In this document: positions 1 through 9,095 of the stretch, piece by piece | Position numbering within the stretch: the first letter of the stretch is position 1 | Layout of the letters: each line of letters starts with the position of its first letter | Origin: CAYZWU01 sp964482235 | GTDB lineage: Bacteria; Planctomycetota; B15-G4; CAYZWU01 | DNA length: 64,000 nt | Assembly (NCBI GenBank): GCA_964482235.1 | Contig: CAYZWU010000014.1 | Span: 44,576-108,575 of the forward strand | Direction: 5' to 3' | The notes under the pieces: model-generated | Told to the model about the DNA's origin: nothing | Database searches by the model: none | What the model saw: the letters and a program-made list of their open reading frames with translations, nothing else | Position numbers and translations under genes: made by a program

Positions 1-179
1 TCAGTGGTCTATTCAATATCGACAGGAATACAGTTAAATACCTATTCTCACAACAGTATGTTGGAGAAATCTGAGAACAAGTTGCGGACGTTCCCTGTTT
101 CCCTACCAGGCCATGCCGGTTTACGGCGGGCGGCCTGCGGGATCTCGTGCGGAAGGCCCATTCCCGGAAGGTTCCTCTG

Positions 180-1106
180 ATGCATATTCGTTTTCGTAGC
201 AGGGTGTTGGGATTCTCGACCGCGTTCCTCGGCCCGGACAGGGGCCGTGGCGCGGCGATCGTGAGGGCCGCCCGGGCGCTCGGCCTGCAGAGGATCGAGC
301 TTAGCGCGAACCTGGCGGGCGATCCTCCGGCCGAGCTTGTCCGGCTCTTCCGTACCGAGGGGCTCGCCGTGGACTCGGTGCACAACGTCTACACGTCTAC
401 CGGCGGCGACGAGAGGTATCTCCGGGCCGATTCCCTGGCCGATCCGAGGCCCGAAGAGGCCGAGGAGGCGTTCCGGCTCACCGTGGAGACGGCACGGTCG
501 GCCAGAGCCCTGAAAGCGCCCTGCGTGGTTCTCCATGGCGGCCGGATTCGCGACGCCTCCCTCGAGGAGATCGCCAAGCAGGTGAAAGCGATCCACGAGA
601 AGGAGGGGATTAATGACGAGGTTCGCCGGCTCCTCGATTCGGGCAGAAGGAAGATCGAACCGCAGCTCGAGGCCTATCTCGATCGCCTGATTCGAAGGCT
701 GCACGCCCTTCTCAGGGCAGAGCCGGAAGTTACTTTTTGTCTGGAAACGCGTTACAACTTTTTCGAAGGTCCGGATCTCCAGTCGATGGAGTTCGTTTTC
801 GAGGATCTGAAGGACCAGAGGCTGAAGTACTGGCACGACACGGGACACTGCCACGCCCAGGAGGTCCTGGGGCTGGCCACCCAGGAGCAGTGGCTCGACA
901 GGTTTGCCGGGCGCATGGCCGGTGTTCACCTCCATGATGCCGTGGGGCTGGACGACCACCTCCCGCCCGGATCAGGGGAAATCGATTTCAGGAAGGTCCT
1001 GGAAGCCCTGCCGGACGACGCCCTGGCCGTCGTGGAGGTGGCCCCGGGATTCAGCGCGTCCGAGGTGAAGATGGGGATCGAGGAACTCAGGGCCATGGGG
1101 TTCTGA
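180..1106 (+). CDS. Sugar phosphate isomerase/epimerase-like TIM-barrel protein
   Basis: A 308-residue protein of the xylose-isomerase-like TIM barrel family (AP endonuclease 2 / sugar phosphate isomerase group). Candidate metal ligands are the Glu in FCLETR, the Asp and His in KYWHDTGHCH, the His residues in VHLHDAVG and the Glu in VVEVAPGF, in the order expected for this fold. The ATG at 180 is chosen over an in-frame GTG at 147 because GGAAGG lies about 8 bases upstream of it. There is no signal peptide, so it is cytoplasmic. It stands alone upstream of a tRNA gene, so context gives no substrate. The family covers isomerases, epimerases and endonuclease IV-like proteins. The fold is clear and the reaction is unknown. 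Confidence 0.8.
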   Translation: MHIRFRSRVLGFSTAFLGPDRGRGAAIVRAARALGLQRIELSANLAGDPPAELVRLFRTEGLAVDSVHNVYTSTGGDERYLRADSLADPRPEEAEEAFRLTVETARSARALKAPCVVLHGGRIRDASLEEIAKQVKAIHEKEGINDEVRRLLDSGRRKIEPQLEAYLDRLIRRLHALLRAEPEVTFCLETRYNFFEGPDLQSMEFVFEDLKDQRLKYWHDTGHCHAQEVLGLATQEQWLDRFAGRMAGVHLHDAVGLDDHLPPGSGEIDFRKVLEALPDDALAVVEVAPGFSASEVKMGIEELRAMGF

Positions 1107-1115
1107 AAATAGGAT

Positions 1116-1141
1116 TTGACATCCCGAGAGGATATGATAAT
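1116..1141 (+). promoter_or_regulatory. Probable promoter of tRNA-Gly
   Basis: A perfect TTGACA box sits at 1116-1121, followed by AT-rich candidates for the -10 box: GATAAT at 1136-1141 (spacer 14, short) or TAATTT at 1138-1143 (spacer 16). The tRNA begins about 20 bases downstream. The -35 match is strong; the choice of -10 is uncertain. Confidence 0.45.
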
Positions 1142-1161
1142 TTTCCCTTCCTCATGACAAC

Positions 1162-1236
1162 GCGGGTGTAGCTCAGTGGTAGAGCACAACGTTGCCAACG
1201 TTGTTGTCGAGGGTTCAATTCCCTTCACCCGCTCCA
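1162..1236 (+). tRNA. tRNA-Gly (anticodon GCC)
   Basis: The sequence folds as a complete cloverleaf. The acceptor stem is GCGGGTG paired with CACCCGC, the D arm contains GCTCAGTGGTAGAGC, the anticodon stem is CAACG/CGTTG around loop TTGCCAA (anticodon GCC), and the T arm is GAGGG-TTCAATT-CCCTT. The discriminator base is T and the CCA tail is encoded. It reads glycine codons GGC and GGU. Confidence 0.97.
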
Positions 1237-1264
1237 GAAACAACCGGCCAGGGAGCCGGATCAG

Positions 1265-1296
1265 GACGGGCGCTCGAAAGCGGCCCGTCTTTTTTT
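1265..1296 (+). terminator. Rho-independent terminator after tRNA-Gly
   Basis: A 7-bp perfect GC-rich stem (GACGGGC at 1265-1271 with GCCCGTC at 1283-1289) is followed directly by a run of seven T. It lies 28 bases after the tRNA. Confidence 0.88.
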
Positions 1297-1430
1297 GTGT
1301 CATCGGAAAAGGCCGCGTCCTTACCGGCATGGCGCACTTGATTTTTACCTCTCCCCTTCACTAATATATTTTTTTCGAAACGAGCCCTCCGATACGGCGA
1401 GGCTGCGGAAGATCCGGGGAGAAAACTTCC

Positions 1431-2360
1431 TTGTACTTCGAAGGACCTGAGAAAAAGATCGAGATCGTTGTGAACGGGGCCGCCCCCTCGCTCAGGAGGA
1501 GGGGCGGGGAGACGTGGCGCCGCGTGGTCCGGAGGGCCAATGCCCGTGTCCTTTCCACGGTTTCCAGCAAGGCTTGTGACGCCTATCTCCTTTCCGAATC
1601 GAGCCTCTTCGTCTTCGACTCGCGGGTGATCATGATCACCTGCGGCCGCACGACCCTGGTCCCGGCCGTGATGGAGATGATCGACCTGATCGGGCTCGAC
1701 CAGGTCGAGCTCCTCATCTATGAGCGGAAGAATGAGTTCTTTCCCGCCTATCAGCCCTCGACCTTTTACGATGATGCCCGCGTGCTGAAGCAGTTGATTC
1801 CCGGCCGGGCGTTCCGCTTCGGCGATGAGGACGAGCACCATGTCTATCTGTTCCATCTCGAGAACCGGTATCAGCCCGAACCTGGCGACATGACCCTGGA
1901 GATCCTGATGCACGGCATCAGGGACGGGCTCAGCAGCGTCTTCTCGAAAGGGAACGGCGCGACCCGCGAGCTCGAGAAGCTGCGCAGCCTCCATCCGGGA
2001 TTCGTGCTGGACGAGCACTTCTTCGAGCCCGAAGGCTACTCCCTGAACGCAGTCAGGGACCGGGAATACTACACCCTCCACGTCACGCCGCAGAAGCAGG
2101 GCTCCTACGTGAGCTTCGAGACCAACCGCTGCGGCGAGGCGGACGTGGATCAGGCCGTTCGCTCGCTGCTCGAGGTGTTTGCGCCCCGGTCGTACCTGGT
2201 CGTCTTCTTCCACCCCGGCGGAGAGGCGGCTCCTGTCCGGAGCGACTATCAGCTCAGAAAGCGGGTCGTTCAGCAGCTCGACTGCGGTTTCGTCGTTTCT
2301 TTTCACCATTTTTTCAAACCCCAGTCCGGCCAGGCCGAAGCCGTGGAGCTCCTCGTCTGA
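1431..2360 (+). CDS. speD: S-adenosylmethionine decarboxylase proenzyme, eukaryote-type
   Basis: Makes decarboxylated S-adenosylmethionine, the aminopropyl donor for spermidine. It is the long class familiar from eukaryotes rather than the short bacterial SpeD. The N-terminal FEGPEKKIEI matches the eukaryotic FEGTEK region, with Glu4 and Glu7 in the positions of human Glu8 and Glu11. LSESSLFV holds the self-cleavage site (Glu56-Ser57, giving the pyruvoyl group). TCG contains Cys71, matching human Cys82 with the same offset, and SYVSFETN is the conserved C-terminal active-site block. The length of 309 residues is close to the eukaryotic enzymes (about 330). The start is TTG at 1431, behind GGGGAG. 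Spermidine synthase follows 34 bases downstream, which supports the function. Confidence 0.9.
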   Translation: MYFEGPEKKIEIVVNGAAPSLRRRGGETWRRVVRRANARVLSTVSSKACDAYLLSESSLFVFDSRVIMITCGRTTLVPAVMEMIDLIGLDQVELLIYERKNEFFPAYQPSTFYDDARVLKQLIPGRAFRFGDEDEHHVYLFHLENRYQPEPGDMTLEILMHGIRDGLSSVFSKGNGATRELEKLRSLHPGFVLDEHFFEPEGYSLNAVRDREYYTLHVTPQKQGSYVSFETNRCGEADVDQAVRSLLEVFAPRSYLVVFFHPGGEAAPVRSDYQLRKRVVQQLDCGFVVSFHHFFKPQSGQAEAVELLV

Positions 2361-2394
2361 TGGAATGGCGGTTTACCTGCCCGAAGGAGAAGGC

Positions 2395-3282
2395 ATGGGC
2401 GATTACGATGACACGACATATTATCTCTGGGTGGAGGAGACGCATAAGAAGGCGGTCACCCTCAGGCTCCGCGTGAAGAAGACGCTCTTCGAGGGGAAGA
2501 GCCCCTTCCAGACCGTTCACATCCTCGAGACGGTGGAGCACGGGCGGATGCTGATCAACGACGGCATGTTCATGCTCTGCGAGCGGGACGAGTTCGTCTA
2601 CCACGAGATGATCAGCCACGTGCCCCTCTTCCTGCATCCCTCTCCGGAGAAGGTCCTGGTGATCGGCGGCGGCGACGGCGGCACGGTCCGCGAGGTGCTC
2701 AAGCATCCCGGTGTCAAGGAGTGCCGGCTCGTGGAGATCGACGGCATGGTCGTGGAGGCGTGCCGCGAGTTCATCCCCAGCACGGCCTCGGCGCTCGACG
2801 ATCCGCGCGCCCGCGTGACGATCGACGACGGCGTCCGGTTCGTGGCCGAGACGGACGAGCGCTTCGACGTGGTGCTCATCGATTCGACCGATCCATTCGG
2901 CGCGGCCGCCGGGCTCTTCGACGAGAAGTTCTATTCCAACGTGAAGAAGATCCTGACCGCCCAGGGCATCGTGGTCGCCCAGGGGGAGTCTCCATTCTAT
3001 GAGATGGAGATGCAGAAGAAGATGGTCGAGAGGATGGCGTCGCTCTACGAGCGGGTCCACATCTACAATTACACGAACCTCACCTATCCGGGCGGATTCT
3101 GGTCCTTCGTGCTGGCCACCAGGGGGCTGTGCCCGATCGGGGACTTCGACGGCGCCCGGGTGGAGCGGGCGAACCTCGACCTGTCGTGGTACAACGCGAA
3201 TCTGCACAGGGGCGCCTTCGCGATCCCGGAATTCCAGCGCAAGGAGCTCGGGGAAGGCTTGACGCCGATCGAGCGGCAATGA
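2395..3282 (+). CDS. speE: Spermidine synthase (polyamine aminopropyltransferase)
   Basis: Transfers the aminopropyl group from decarboxylated AdoMet to putrescine in the cytoplasm. The 295-residue protein has the class signature: the HGRMLINDG region, the nucleotide-binding VLVIGGGDGGTVREVLKH loop, the acidic VEID and DDG motifs, and the catalytic-loop VLIDSTDP. The start at 2395 is preferred because GAAGGAG lies 5 bases upstream; an ATG at 2365 would add ten residues. It is co-directional with the AdoMet decarboxylase 34 bases upstream, so the two probably form one polyamine operon. The next gene is convergent, with only 13 bases between the stop codons. Confidence 0.95.
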   Translation: MGDYDDTTYYLWVEETHKKAVTLRLRVKKTLFEGKSPFQTVHILETVEHGRMLINDGMFMLCERDEFVYHEMISHVPLFLHPSPEKVLVIGGGDGGTVREVLKHPGVKECRLVEIDGMVVEACREFIPSTASALDDPRARVTIDDGVRFVAETDERFDVVLIDSTDPFGAAAGLFDEKFYSNVKKILTAQGIVVAQGESPFYEMEMQKKMVERMASLYERVHIYNYTNLTYPGGFWSFVLATRGLCPIGDFDGARVERANLDLSWYNANLHRGAFAIPEFQRKELGEGLTPIERQ

Positions 3283-3295
3283 CGGGCCGTCCGGA

Positions 3296-6277
3296 TCAGC
3301 CGCCTCTTCCTTTCAGCACGATACCGCGCCGCGACTTGCCGTCCACACGGATGTCGAGCGCCCTGTCGAGCCGGATGTGCCTGAGGAAGCTGGTCTCGTT
3401 GCAGGCATCCTGCCGGGCGAGCCAGTCGTAGTCCACGAAGCTGTCCTTCGCGTGGCTCGGGACGCAGAAATAGGCGATGCCCATGGATGTCAGGTTCTGG
3501 AAGAAGTGGGTTCCCTGCGACGGCTCCACCGCGATCTCCTTCATCGCCGTCTCGACGATGCCTCGCGCCCCGGAGATCTGGTGCCACTCGACAGGGATGC
3601 CGAGCCACCGGTCGGCCGATCCCCAGCGCCCCGGGCCGATCAGGAGATAGGGGAGGTTTTCCTTCAGCAGCTTGTTGTTGATCACCTCGATCTCCTGGGC
3701 CACGGCCGGCGTCCGCCCCCTGTCGAAGGCGTCGGGCTTGACGTAGACCACGTCCCGGATCTCCTGGGAGCGGCCGTGGCCGAGGGCCTGGCTGCTGGAG
3801 CAGAGAATCATCTTGCGGTCGGTCGCCTCGAGCAGCTTGTCGAGGTTCTCGGCCTTCGTGTCCACCAGCATGGGGCGGATCTGCAGAAAGGCGAATTCGG
3901 CCGGACCGCCTCCCTCGGGCTTCAGGTTCACGGCGAACTCGATCTCGACGGGACAGCCCATGGCGCGGCTGCCCAGGTCGAGCAGGTAGCTGAGGATGCC
4001 GGGCAGAGGGAAGATCCCCCTCTTGATGATCGGCGCAAAGGTGACTAGACGGATCCCCTGGCGCGAGATCCCGTCGTAGACCGCGTCGTTGTCAGGGGAG
4101 TAGACCGAACCCACGCTGTGCAGCGTGCCGTGTTTTTCCGCCGTCGAAAGGTCGAGATGGACCAGCGCACCGGTATCGGCCGGCGTGGAGAGGTCGGCGG
4201 CAACCGTCATGTCCAGGGCGTAGAACTCGCGCTGGGCATTGTCCAGGAAGTCGTCGGTCTTCGAGAACTGGGGCAGGCGCTGCGGATTGCCGGGCGAGAA
4301 GCGGATCGCCGTCTCGCCGTTGACCACGGTCTGGCCGAGGCCGAGGGCCGCCAGGGCGATTCCCTCTTCCGGCCTGACATCCTGGATCGGGTAGTAGTTG
4401 AACGAGCGCGCCACGCCGGCGAAGTCGGGATAGAAGTGCGAGTCGTGCTGCCGGCCCACGAGCTTCTGGACCACAACGGCCATCTTCTCCTCTTCCATCC
4501 GGTTCGGCGTGCTTTGGAAGTACGATTTCGGATTCCTGTAGAAGGTGGAGGCGTAGACCAGCTTCACGGCCCGGGAGAGCTCGCGCAGCCTCACTTCGGG
4601 ATTCTTGTGGTTGTTGGGAAGCATGAGGGTTCGGTAGATGCCGGCCAGCGGATTGTTGTACGAGTCCTCGAAGAGGCTCGACGACCTCACGGCCAGCGGC
4701 ATCTGGATCGTGTCGACGAAGGCGTGCAGCGCCTTCATCACGTTCTTCGGCAGGCGCGCCCTGATGAAGGCCGTCGTGATCGTCTGGTCCGTCGCAGGCG
4801 AGAGGCCGATGCCGTAGAGGTCGTTCATCTTCATGAATTCGTCGAAGGTGTCGGTGCCGATGACGGCCGAGGGGGGGACGGAGATCCGGACCTCGGGAAA
4901 CTTGTTTCCGGGATCCTCCTGGGAGAGAAGCGAGTTGATGAAGCCGAGCCCCCGCCCCTTGCCGCCCAGGGAGCCCTCGCCGATCCGGGCGAAGCCGCTC
5001 CACTCCGTCAGCTCGAGGGCGGAGAAATCGGCGATCACGCCGCGCCTCGTTTCGCTCTGGAGCCGGCTGAAGGCGTCGATCAGGTACTGGCGCATCTCCT
5101 CGATGTTCTTGAACTCCGCCACGTGGCGCGGTCTGAGCAGGGCGGCGAGGCCGAATTCGGTCCGGGCCCGGCACCAGTTCGAGAAGTGGTTCTTCGCACC
5201 ATGGTAGCTGAGCGACTCCACGGGAACCCTGGCAAGAACCCGCGGCATGGCGGCCAGGTCCACGGCCCTGTCGACCTCGGTCCCGTCGGGAAGGATGAAG
5301 ATGAAATCGCCGAACCCGAGGTTGAACTTGATGAAGGATCGCAGCTGGTCGAGGAGGTAGGGGGAGCGCTTGTTGAGGAAGGCGATTTTCATCTCCTCAG
5401 CCTTGTTCGACAGGCTCTCGTCGGACGACTGGATCAGGAACGGCAGGTCCGGCTCCTCCTCGCTCACCTTGCGTGCGAAGGTCATGCCCGCCTCCGGATC
5501 GCTCTGCCCCCCCCTGGGGAACCGCGCGTCGGAGATGATGCCGAGGATGAACTTCCTGTACTTCTGGAAGAGCTCCATCCCTTCCTCGTACGTCTCGGCC
5601 AGCAGGATCTTGGGACGTGCCTTCATCCTGCGGAGGCGCTGCATCGTGTTGACCCCGTCGGACATGAGCAGCTGGGTCTGCTCGAGCAGCTCGGTGTAGA
5701 GCATGGGAAGGTAGGAGGAGTAGAAGCGTGCCGAGTTCTCGATCAGGAGGATGATGCGGACCCGGGCCATCTTCGTGTCCCTGTCCACGTTCACCCTGTC
5801 CTCGAGATACTTGATGATGGCCACGATCAGGCCCACGTCGCCGCGCCAGACAAAGGTCTGGTCGATCCCGTTGTCCGGGCTGCCGGTTTTGACCTTGATC
5901 GCTTCGGCGGGGTTGTCGGTGAGCAGCACCACGGGCAGGTTCTCGAACCGATCCTTGACCTCCCTGGCCAGATCGAGAACGTTCATCACGCCGATCCGCG
6001 TCCGGGTGATGACCAGGTCGAAGGGGCGCGAGTCGAGGATATCGAGGGCTTCCTCACCCGAGGTGACCCGGGTGATGCGCGGCGTGTAGTTGAGGTTTCG
6101 CTCGTAGAACTCCGCGTCGAGGCTCTCGCCGAGCTGCCCGTCGTCGACCATGATGTACGAGTCGTACCGGCTCGAGACGAGAAGGACCTCCCTGATCCTG
6201 TACGACATCAGGTTCCTGAAGTCGTTGTAGTTGGGATCGTAGACCTCGATCGGTTCGCGTTCGTTCCTGTCGGCCAT
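3296..6277 (-). CDS. Two-receiver PEP/pyruvate-binding (PEP-synthase-like) protein
   Basis: A 993-residue cytoplasmic protein. Residues 28-160 look like a response-regulator receiver that has lost its phosphoacceptor Asp (LVITRTRIG at that position). Residues 170-325 resemble a second receiver with Asp250 in GIISDARFP. From about 430 a PEP/pyruvate-binding ATP-grasp domain begins with GSLGGKGRG (435-443), and KMAVVVQKLVGRQ and LQIRPM lie further on. I see no swivelling phosphohistidine domain of the TSHAA type, so it is not a complete PEP synthase or PPDK. Similar fusions are known in FCB-type bacteria but lack an assigned reaction. The start at 6277 has GAGGTGA upstream. It follows sppA closely on the same strand. 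Confidence 0.8.
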   Translation of the reverse strand: MADRNEREPIEVYDPNYNDFRNLMSYRIREVLLVSSRYDSYIMVDDGQLGESLDAEFYERNLNYTPRITRVTSGEEALDILDSRPFDLVITRTRIGVMNVLDLAREVKDRFENLPVVLLTDNPAEAIKVKTGSPDNGIDQTFVWRGDVGLIVAIIKYLEDRVNVDRDTKMARVRIILLIENSARFYSSYLPMLYTELLEQTQLLMSDGVNTMQRLRRMKARPKILLAETYEEGMELFQKYRKFILGIISDARFPRGGQSDPEAGMTFARKVSEEEPDLPFLIQSSDESLSNKAEEMKIAFLNKRSPYLLDQLRSFIKFNLGFGDFIFILPDGTEVDRAVDLAAMPRVLARVPVESLSYHGAKNHFSNWCRARTEFGLAALLRPRHVAEFKNIEEMRQYLIDAFSRLQSETRRGVIADFSALELTEWSGFARIGEGSLGGKGRGLGFINSLLSQEDPGNKFPEVRISVPPSAVIGTDTFDEFMKMNDLYGIGLSPATDQTITTAFIRARLPKNVMKALHAFVDTIQMPLAVRSSSLFEDSYNNPLAGIYRTLMLPNNHKNPEVRLRELSRAVKLVYASTFYRNPKSYFQSTPNRMEEEKMAVVVQKLVGRQHDSHFYPDFAGVARSFNYYPIQDVRPEEGIALAALGLGQTVVNGETAIRFSPGNPQRLPQFSKTDDFLDNAQREFYALDMTVAADLSTPADTGALVHLDLSTAEKHGTLHSVGSVYSPDNDAVYDGISRQGIRLVTFAPIIKRGIFPLPGILSYLLDLGSRAMGCPVEIEFAVNLKPEGGGPAEFAFLQIRPMLVDTKAENLDKLLEATDRKMILCSSSQALGHGRSQEIRDVVYVKPDAFDRGRTPAVAQEIEVINNKLLKENLPYLLIGPGRWGSADRWLGIPVEWHQISGARGIVETAMKEIAVEPSQGTHFFQNLTSMGIAYFCVPSHAKDSFVDYDWLARQDACNETSFLRHIRLDRALDIRVDGKSRRGIVLKGRGG

Positions 6278-6288
6278 GTTGTTTCACC

Positions 6289-8058
6289 TCATCGAAGAAC
6301 CGGATTCCAGCCAAGCCGCGCGTGTACGCCGCGCGAGTCGCCCGATCGCGCCAGGCCGCGGAGCTCGCGGGAGAGGGACCTGATCCTCTGCATCAGGGGA
6401 TCGTCCCGAACCAGCCGCTCCTCCTCGCTGAAGTAGTCGAGGAGATCGTCCAGGGTGCCTTCTTCCTCCTGGGGGAAGCAGAGCTCGTAGTCGCTGTCCA
6501 GGCGGGCCAGCTCAGCCGCCCGCGCGCCGGCCGCACGGAGGCCGCCGAGGGCGTCCACCAGGCCGATCTCCTTGCCCTGCCTTCCGGACCAGACGCGCCC
6601 CTGGGCGATCTCGTGCACCTTCTCCCGTTCCAGACCGCGCCCCTCGGACACCCTGTCCAGGAATTTCTCGTAGGTATCGTCCACCCAGTGCTGGAGGATA
6701 TCGAGCTCCTTGTCGGTGCGCCGCCGCGTGTAGGCCATGATGTCGGCGTGATCCGACGTCTTCACCCTGTCCACGTCGAGCCCGAGCTCGTTCATGAGCG
6801 CCTCGATGCTGGGGAAGAGGCCGAAGACGCCGATGGAGCCCGTGATCGTGGTGGGCTGGGCGAATATCTCCGTGGCGCACGAGGCGATCCAGTAGCCGCC
6901 CGATGCCGCCACCGTGCCCATGGAGACGACGATCGGCTTCTCCTTGGCGATGAGGCGCACCTCGCGCAGGATGACATCGGACGCAGTGGGGCTGCCTCCC
7001 GGGCTGTTCACCCGAAGGACGACGGCCTTGACCGCCTCGTCATGCCGGGCTTCCCGCAGCAGGGCGGCCACCGTGTCGCCGCCGGCGTCACTCCAGCACT
7101 CGCCGTCGACGATGTCGCCCTCGGCAAAGATCACGGCGACCTTTATTTCCGACTCGTCCTGATCCATGGCCTTCATGTACCTGGGCATCGAGATCTGCTC
7201 GAAGGTCCCCGAGTCGTCGCCGCTCCCGGAGAGGGCTTTCAGCTTGGCCAGGACCGCATCGAAATGGACGGACCTGTCGGCCAGACCCAGCTCCACCGCT
7301 TCCTCGGCATCGACGAGCCCGCCATTCGCCGCGATCTCCTCGATCTTTCCCCTGGAGAGGCCGCGCGCTTCTGTCACTTTTTTCAGAAAGGCGTCGAAGA
7401 TGTCGTTCAAGAGCTGCTTTGTCTGTTCCCGGCTGGCGGGACTCATCTCCTCCATGATGTACGGTTCCACGGCGGACTTGTACTTGCCGACCCGTGTCAC
7501 CTGGACCTCCAGACCGAACTTCTCCATGGCCCGGGCGTAGAAGATCCTTTCGGCGGCGAAGCCGTTCAGCTCCACGGTGCCCATGGCGTGGATGAAGATC
7601 TCATCGGCCGTTGTGGCGAGGAAATATTCCTTTTCCGTGTAATACTCCGAGAAGGCGTAGATCTTCTTCCCCTTCCTGCGGAACGAGACTAGGGCGTCCC
7701 GGATCTCCTCGAGAGCCGCCCAGCCGGAATGGAGGCCGTCCGACGGGATCTCGCCATGGAGGTAGATGCCGCTGATCCGGTCGTCCTTCGCGGCGCAGTT
7801 GATCGCAGCGAGGACGGAATGCAGCGTCACGGTCCGGAGCGATGCTCCGGTCGCGGCTCTCTGCACGATGTCCGCGATCTGCACCGTTTTCGGTTTGTCC
7901 GCGATGGGTATCGAGAGGTCGATGACGAGCACGGCTCCGTCGGGGACGTCGGGGACCTCCTTCTCGGGCAGGAGGTTCGTGACAACGGCCATGACGAGCA
8001 GTCCCATGAGAATGAGACCCACGAGAACGGCGAGCAAGGTTTTGAGAAAGTCGATCAT
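6289..8058 (-). CDS. sppA: Signal peptide peptidase SppA, 67-kDa type
   Basis: A membrane serine protease that degrades cleaved signal peptides. One N-terminal transmembrane helix (residues about 5-28) precedes two tandem ClpP/crotonase-fold domains. The catalytic Lys is probably Lys194 in GKYKSAVEP and the nucleophile Ser386 in TVAASGGYW, matching the Lys/Ser pair of the E. coli enzyme, whose two domains each supply one residue. NSPGGSPTASD lies just before the serine. At 589 residues it is near the E. coli length (618). AGGAGG precedes the ATG. It shares the leftward orientation of nadE upstream and the PEP-binding protein downstream (11-base gap), so co-transcription is likely. Confidence 0.95.
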   Translation of the reverse strand: MIDFLKTLLAVLVGLILMGLLVMAVVTNLLPEKEVPDVPDGAVLVIDLSIPIADKPKTVQIADIVQRAATGASLRTVTLHSVLAAINCAAKDDRISGIYLHGEIPSDGLHSGWAALEEIRDALVSFRRKGKKIYAFSEYYTEKEYFLATTADEIFIHAMGTVELNGFAAERIFYARAMEKFGLEVQVTRVGKYKSAVEPYIMEEMSPASREQTKQLLNDIFDAFLKKVTEARGLSRGKIEEIAANGGLVDAEEAVELGLADRSVHFDAVLAKLKALSGSGDDSGTFEQISMPRYMKAMDQDESEIKVAVIFAEGDIVDGECWSDAGGDTVAALLREARHDEAVKAVVLRVNSPGGSPTASDVILREVRLIAKEKPIVVSMGTVAASGGYWIASCATEIFAQPTTITGSIGVFGLFPSIEALMNELGLDVDRVKTSDHADIMAYTRRRTDKELDILQHWVDDTYEKFLDRVSEGRGLEREKVHEIAQGRVWSGRQGKEIGLVDALGGLRAAGARAAELARLDSDYELCFPQEEEGTLDDLLDYFSEEERLVRDDPLMQRIRSLSRELRGLARSGDSRGVHARLGWNPVLR

Positions 8059-8111
8059 CTGCGATCCTCCTGAATGAGGGAAGGAGGCAGAGCTGATGGC
8101 GGCTGTCCGTC

Positions 8112-9095
8112 CTACCCCTCGATTTCCGGGACCGGGACAGCCAGGATGGGAGGCGTATGGAGGGGCTTCGTCGCCCTCCGTTTCAGCTCGATGTCGCGGA
8201 AGATCTTCTCCACCTGCCCTCTCTTCATGGACAGGTCACCGGCTATCTCCGATGCCTTCATCCCCTTGTTGTACGCCCAGAGGACGAGATCCATCTGCTC
8301 GTAAGGAACGGCGAAGTAGAACTCGTCCTGCCCCTGGCTGAGGCTGTACGTGTCCGTGGTGGGCTGGGCGTTGACGATCTCCTCGGGAATCCCGAGGTGC
8401 CGGGCCAGCGCGTAGACCTGGGTCTTGTAGAGATGGGCGATCGGCTTCAGGTCCGCCGAGCCGTCGCCGTTCTTGACGAAGAACCCCTGGTCGTACTCGA
8501 GACGGTTCGGCGTGCCGACCACGGCATAGTTCAGCCTGTCCGCATGGAAGTACTCCACGCTCTTCCGGACCCGCTGCTTGTAGTTGGTGGCTGCCACGAT
8601 CTGAAGGTATTCCCTCGGCGGGATGCGGGCCCGCAGCTCTTCCCCCGCCGAGTTATGCACGACGAGGTGGAAGAACAGGATGCGGTCCGATTCGATGTAT
8701 CCGGGCGGAATGGAGATCTTGCTTTTCCAGTCCGTCTGATAATCGGGGAAGATGTTCCGGAATGCCATTTCCCTGTGGCTGTAGCAGCCCAGGGCTTCGA
8801 GGGCAGCGGTGATGTCATGGGTCTCCGTGGCGATTCCCAGGAGCTCGGCCACCTTGTGGCCCAGGATCCCGGACGAATCGGACGACTCCTTCTCGGGCAG
8901 CAGGAGCCCCATCACCTTGTCCCTTCCCACTGCCTTCACGGAAAGAGCGGCGCAGACCGAGCTGTCAACGCCGCCGCTCAGCGCGACGATGCAACCTTTC
9001 TTGCGGAGCGTCAGCCTCACGATTTCCTTGATGCGCGTGGCGATCGCATCCGCTTCCTTGGCGCTGTCTATTTCCAGTACACTACTGTCAAGCAT
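8112..9095 (-). CDS. nadE: NAD+ synthetase (ammonia-type NadE)
   Basis: Catalyses ATP-dependent amidation of nicotinic acid adenine dinucleotide to NAD+. The PP-loop motif ALSGGVDSSV near the N-terminus marks the adenylation domain, and GTPNRLEYDQGFF, KNGDGSADL and PIAHLYKTQVY are characteristic downstream blocks. No N-terminal glutaminase domain is present, so ammonia should be the nitrogen donor. I start at 9095 (327 residues) because GGAG lies 8 bases upstream; an in-frame ATG at 9119 and a longer frame to 9182 lack a ribosome site. The protein is somewhat longer than the E. coli enzyme (275). It heads a leftward group with sppA. Confidence 0.93.
   Translation of the reverse strand: MLDSSVLEIDSAKEADAIATRIKEIVRLTLRKKGCIVALSGGVDSSVCAALSVKAVGRDKVMGLLLPEKESSDSSGILGHKVAELLGIATETHDITAALEALGCYSHREMAFRNIFPDYQTDWKSKISIPPGYIESDRILFFHLVVHNSAGEELRARIPPREYLQIVAATNYKQRVRKSVEYFHADRLNYAVVGTPNRLEYDQGFFVKNGDGSADLKPIAHLYKTQVYALARHLGIPEEIVNAQPTTDTYSLSQGQDEFYFAVPYEQMDLVLWAYNKGMKASEIAGDLSMKRGQVEKIFRDIELKRRATKPLHTPPILAVPVPEIEG

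Noticed and set aside
4118..6436. A 772-codon open frame on the plus strand, opposite the PEP-binding gene
   Set aside because: Its translation has no recognisable domain and is rich in residues expected from antisense GC-rich codons. The minus-strand protein has clear conserved motifs.
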